Origin: Gammaproteobacteria bacterium
Lineage (GTDB): Bacteria; Pseudomonadota; Gammaproteobacteria; Steroidobacterales; BM003
NCBI GenBank assembly: GCA_026193125.1
Contig: JAPHSC010000407.1
Span: forward strand, 1-8,119
DNA length: 8,119 bases
Reading direction: 5' to 3'
In this document: positions 6,298-8,119 of the stretch, piece after piece
Layout of the letters: every line of letters begins with the position of its first letter
Position numbering within the stretch: the stretch's first letter is position 1
The notes under the pieces: generated by a model
The model's input: the letters and a program-made list of their open reading frames with translations, nothing else
Told to the model about the DNA's origin: nothing
Databases searched by the model: none
Made by a program: the position numbers and the translations under genes

Positions 6298-8119
6298 TTT
6301 ATTCGCGCGATTTGCGATCAATTGTTTAACCACTTCGGGTTCTGCCAGGGTAGAGGTATCGCCCAGGTTTTCGTAATCGTTGGCGGCGATCTTGCGCAGG
6401 ATTCTACGCATGATTTTGCCGGAACGTGTTTTCGGAAGACCCGGCGCCCACTGGATAAGGTCCGGCGATGCGATAGCGCCGATGTCCTTGCGTACCCAGT
6501 CGCGTAGTTCCTTCTTCAATTCATCGCTGGGCTCTGCATCCGCCACCAGCGTGACGTAGACATAAATGCCCTGGCCCTTGATGTCATGCGGATAGCCTAC
6601 CACAGCCGCCTCGGCGACCTTGGGATGCGCCACCAGCGCGCTTTCCACTTCGGCCGTGCCCATGCGATGCCCGGAGACATTCAGGACATCGTCCACTCTG
6701 CCGGTTATCCAGTAATAACCGTCCTCGTCACGCTTGGCCCCGTCGCCGGTGAAGTAATTCCCCGGGAAGGTCGAGAAATAGGTGTCCACAAAGCGTTGGT
6801 GATCACCATAAACCGTGCGCATCTGGCCGGGCCAGGAATCCGTGATGATGAGATTGCCTTCATTGGGCCCTTCCAGTACCACGCCCTCGTTGTCTACCAG
6901 CGCGGGCATAATACCAAACAGGGGCCGGGTCGCTGAGCCCGGCTTCAGGGCCGTGGCGCCAGGCAGGGGGCTGATCAATATTCCGCCGGTCTCGGTTTGC
7001 CACCAGGTGTCCACGATCGGGCATCGGTCATCGCCAACCAAGTGGTAGTACCATTCCCAGGCCTCGGGATTGATGGGTTCGCCCACGGTTCCAAGCAGAC
7101 GCAGGCTCTTGCGTGAAGTCTTCTTAACCGGGTCGGCGCCCTCTCGCATCAGCGCGCGTATCGCCGTGGGCGCAGTGTAGAAGATATTCACCTTGTGCTT
7201 GTCGACTACCTCCCAGAAGCGCGAGTAGGAGGGATAATTAGGCACGCCCTCGAACATGAGCGAGGTGGCACCATTGGCCAGGGGTCCGTACACGATATAA
7301 CTGTGACCGGTGACCCAGCCCACATCCGCAGTGCACCAATAAATCTCGCCGGGTTTGTAATCGAACACCAGTTCATGCGTCAGGGAGGTATAGACCAGGT
7401 AGCCACCGGTGGTATGTAACACGCCCTTGGGCTGTCCGGTCGAACCGGAAGTGTAGAGTATGAACAGCGGATCTTCGGCGTTCATGGGTTCCGGCGGACA
7501 ATCTCCCCCCTGGTCCGCGCTCGCCTCGTGATACCAGTGATCGCGGCCTTTCTTCCAGGCTACATCGCCGCCGGTGCGGCGCACTACAAGCACGGTTTTA
7601 AGTATTTCGCATCCGGGAATGGCGGCCGCAGCATCGACGTTTTTCTTTAACGGAATCTTGCGGCCACCACGCAGGCCCTCGTCAGCGGTTATGACGATGC
7701 GTGAATCACAGTCGATGATTCTGCCAGCCAGGGAATCCGGCGAGAAGCCGCCAAATACCACCGAATGCACGGCGCCGATGCGTGAGCAGGCCAGCATCGC
7801 ATAAGCCGCCTCGGGAATCATCGGCATATAGATGGTGACCCTGTCACCTTTCTTTACGCCCAGGGACTTCAGGGTGTTGGCGAAGCGGCAAACGTGCTGG
7901 TGCAATTCGCCATAAGTGATGTGCGCATCTTCTGCCGGATCATCGCCTTCCCAGATCAGAGCGACCTGGTCCTTTTTGGTGGGTAAGTGTCTGTCGATGC
8001 AGTTGGCCGATACGTTGAGGACGCCATCGTAATACCAGCGGATACGCAGATCCTTTTTGTCAAAGGAGACATCCTTGATCTTGGAGTAGGGCGTAATCCA
8101 ATCCAGACGCTTGCCCGCT
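6295..8119 (-). CDS. acs: Acetyl-CoA synthetase (AMP-forming), N-terminus cut by window edge
   Basis: Cytoplasmic enzyme that turns acetate, ATP and CoA into acetyl-CoA, AMP and pyrophosphate through acetyl-AMP; it is the high-affinity route for acetate use. 607 residues are visible, beginning [18 protein letters not shown] near the right edge. Against E. coli Acs (652 residues, compared from memory) about 40-45 N-terminal residues are missing. The frame stays open through 7906-8118, so the TTG at 7905 is not the start. Signature motifs: [11 protein letters not shown] (7423-7455), [15 protein letters not shown], the Trp pair of the acetate pocket in [10 protein letters not shown] (Trp codons 7000-7005), [18 protein letters not shown], and [15 protein letters not shown] with the catalytic lysine codon at 6415-6417. 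That lysine is the known acetylation site in this family. It ends at TAG and leads into crbR. Its promoter is outside the window. Confidence 0.97.
   Translation of the reverse strand, partial: AGKRLDWITPYSKIKDVSFDKKDLRIRWYYDGVLNVSANCIDRHLPTKKDQVALIWEGDDPAEDAHITYGELHQHVCRFANTLKSLGVKKGDRVTIYMPMIPEAAYAMLACSRIGAVHSVVFGGFSPDSLAGRIIDCDSRIVITADEGLRGGRKIPLKKNVDAAAAIPGCEILKTVLVVRRTGGDVAWKKGRDHWYHEASADQGGDCPPEPMNAEDPLFILYTSGSTGQPKGVLHTTGGYLVYTSLTHELVFDYKPGEIYWCTADVGWVTGHSYIVYGPLANGATSLMFEGVPNYPSYSRFWEVVDKHKVNIFYTAPTAIRALMREGADPVKKTSRKSLRLLGTVGEPINPEAWEWYYHLVGDDRCPIVDTWWQTETGGILISPLPGATALKPGSATRPLFGIMPALVDNEGVVLEGPNEGNLIITDSWPGQMRTVYGDHQRFVDTYFSTFPGNYFTGDGAKRDEDGYYWITGRVDDVLNVSGHRMGTAEVESALVAHPKVAEAAVVGYPHDIKGQGIYVYVTLVADAEPSDELKKELRDWVRKDIGAIASPDLIQWAPGLPKTRSGKIMRRILRKIAANDYENLGDTSTLAEPEVVKQLIANRANK

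Noticed and set aside
5649..7804. Plus-strand open frames opposite crbR and acs
   Set aside because: They are antisense shadows of two well-conserved genes.
7903..7905. TTG as the acs start codon
   Set aside because: The frame stays open to the right edge and codes for conserved Acs sequence ([20 protein letters not shown] and following), so the true start is outside the window.
1..8119. CRISPR array, mobile element, tRNA or integration site
   Set aside because: No regularly spaced repeats, transposase or integrase motifs, or tRNA-like sequence were seen; the window is almost fully explained by five conserved genes.

Overview
The window carries what looks like a compact acetate-use locus from a gammaproteobacterium. 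I base the lineage on gene content and protein resemblance: a CrbS/CrbR-type (MxtR/ErdR in Pseudomonas) two-component system, an E. coli-like AMP-forming acetyl-CoA synthetase, and a VC_2705-type symporter with its DUF4212 partner. The genus cannot be named. Base composition is moderately GC-rich and even across the genes. I saw no insertion sequence, tRNA, rRNA, CRISPR or phage gene.

Layout, left to right. (1) Positions 1-1151, minus strand: large subunit of a sodium:solute symporter, cut by the left edge. (2) 1165-1425, minus: its two-helix DUF4212 small subunit, upstream and in the same operon. (3) 1426-1704: a divergent intergenic region with ribosome sites for both sides, a weak promoter candidate and an inverted pair of NarL-like heptamers (1510-1527) that could be the binding site of the response regulator. 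(4) 1705-5598, plus: a 1297-residue hybrid sensor kinase with an N-terminal sodium/solute symporter domain (CrbS type). (5) 5599-5609: an 11-base convergent junction inside a possible hairpin that covers both stop codons. (6) 5610-6284, minus: a NarL/FixJ-type response regulator (CrbR/ErdR type). (7) 6295-8119, minus: acetyl-CoA synthetase, whose first ~40-45 codons lie beyond the right edge. acs and the regulator gene are 10 bases apart in one direction, so acs reads into crbR.

Proposed working model (inference from known CrbS/CrbR systems): the symporter-like sensor CrbS perceives a substrate or a metabolic state, passes phosphate to CrbR, and CrbR activates acs and probably the symporter operon. 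The symporter would bring acetate or a similar small carboxylate in, and Acs would convert it to acetyl-CoA. Because crbR lies downstream of acs, activation of acs would also raise CrbR, giving positive feedback. The system type is known; what is more open here is the tight clustering, the putative operator, an EF-hand-like loop in the symporter, and the receiver domain on CrbS.
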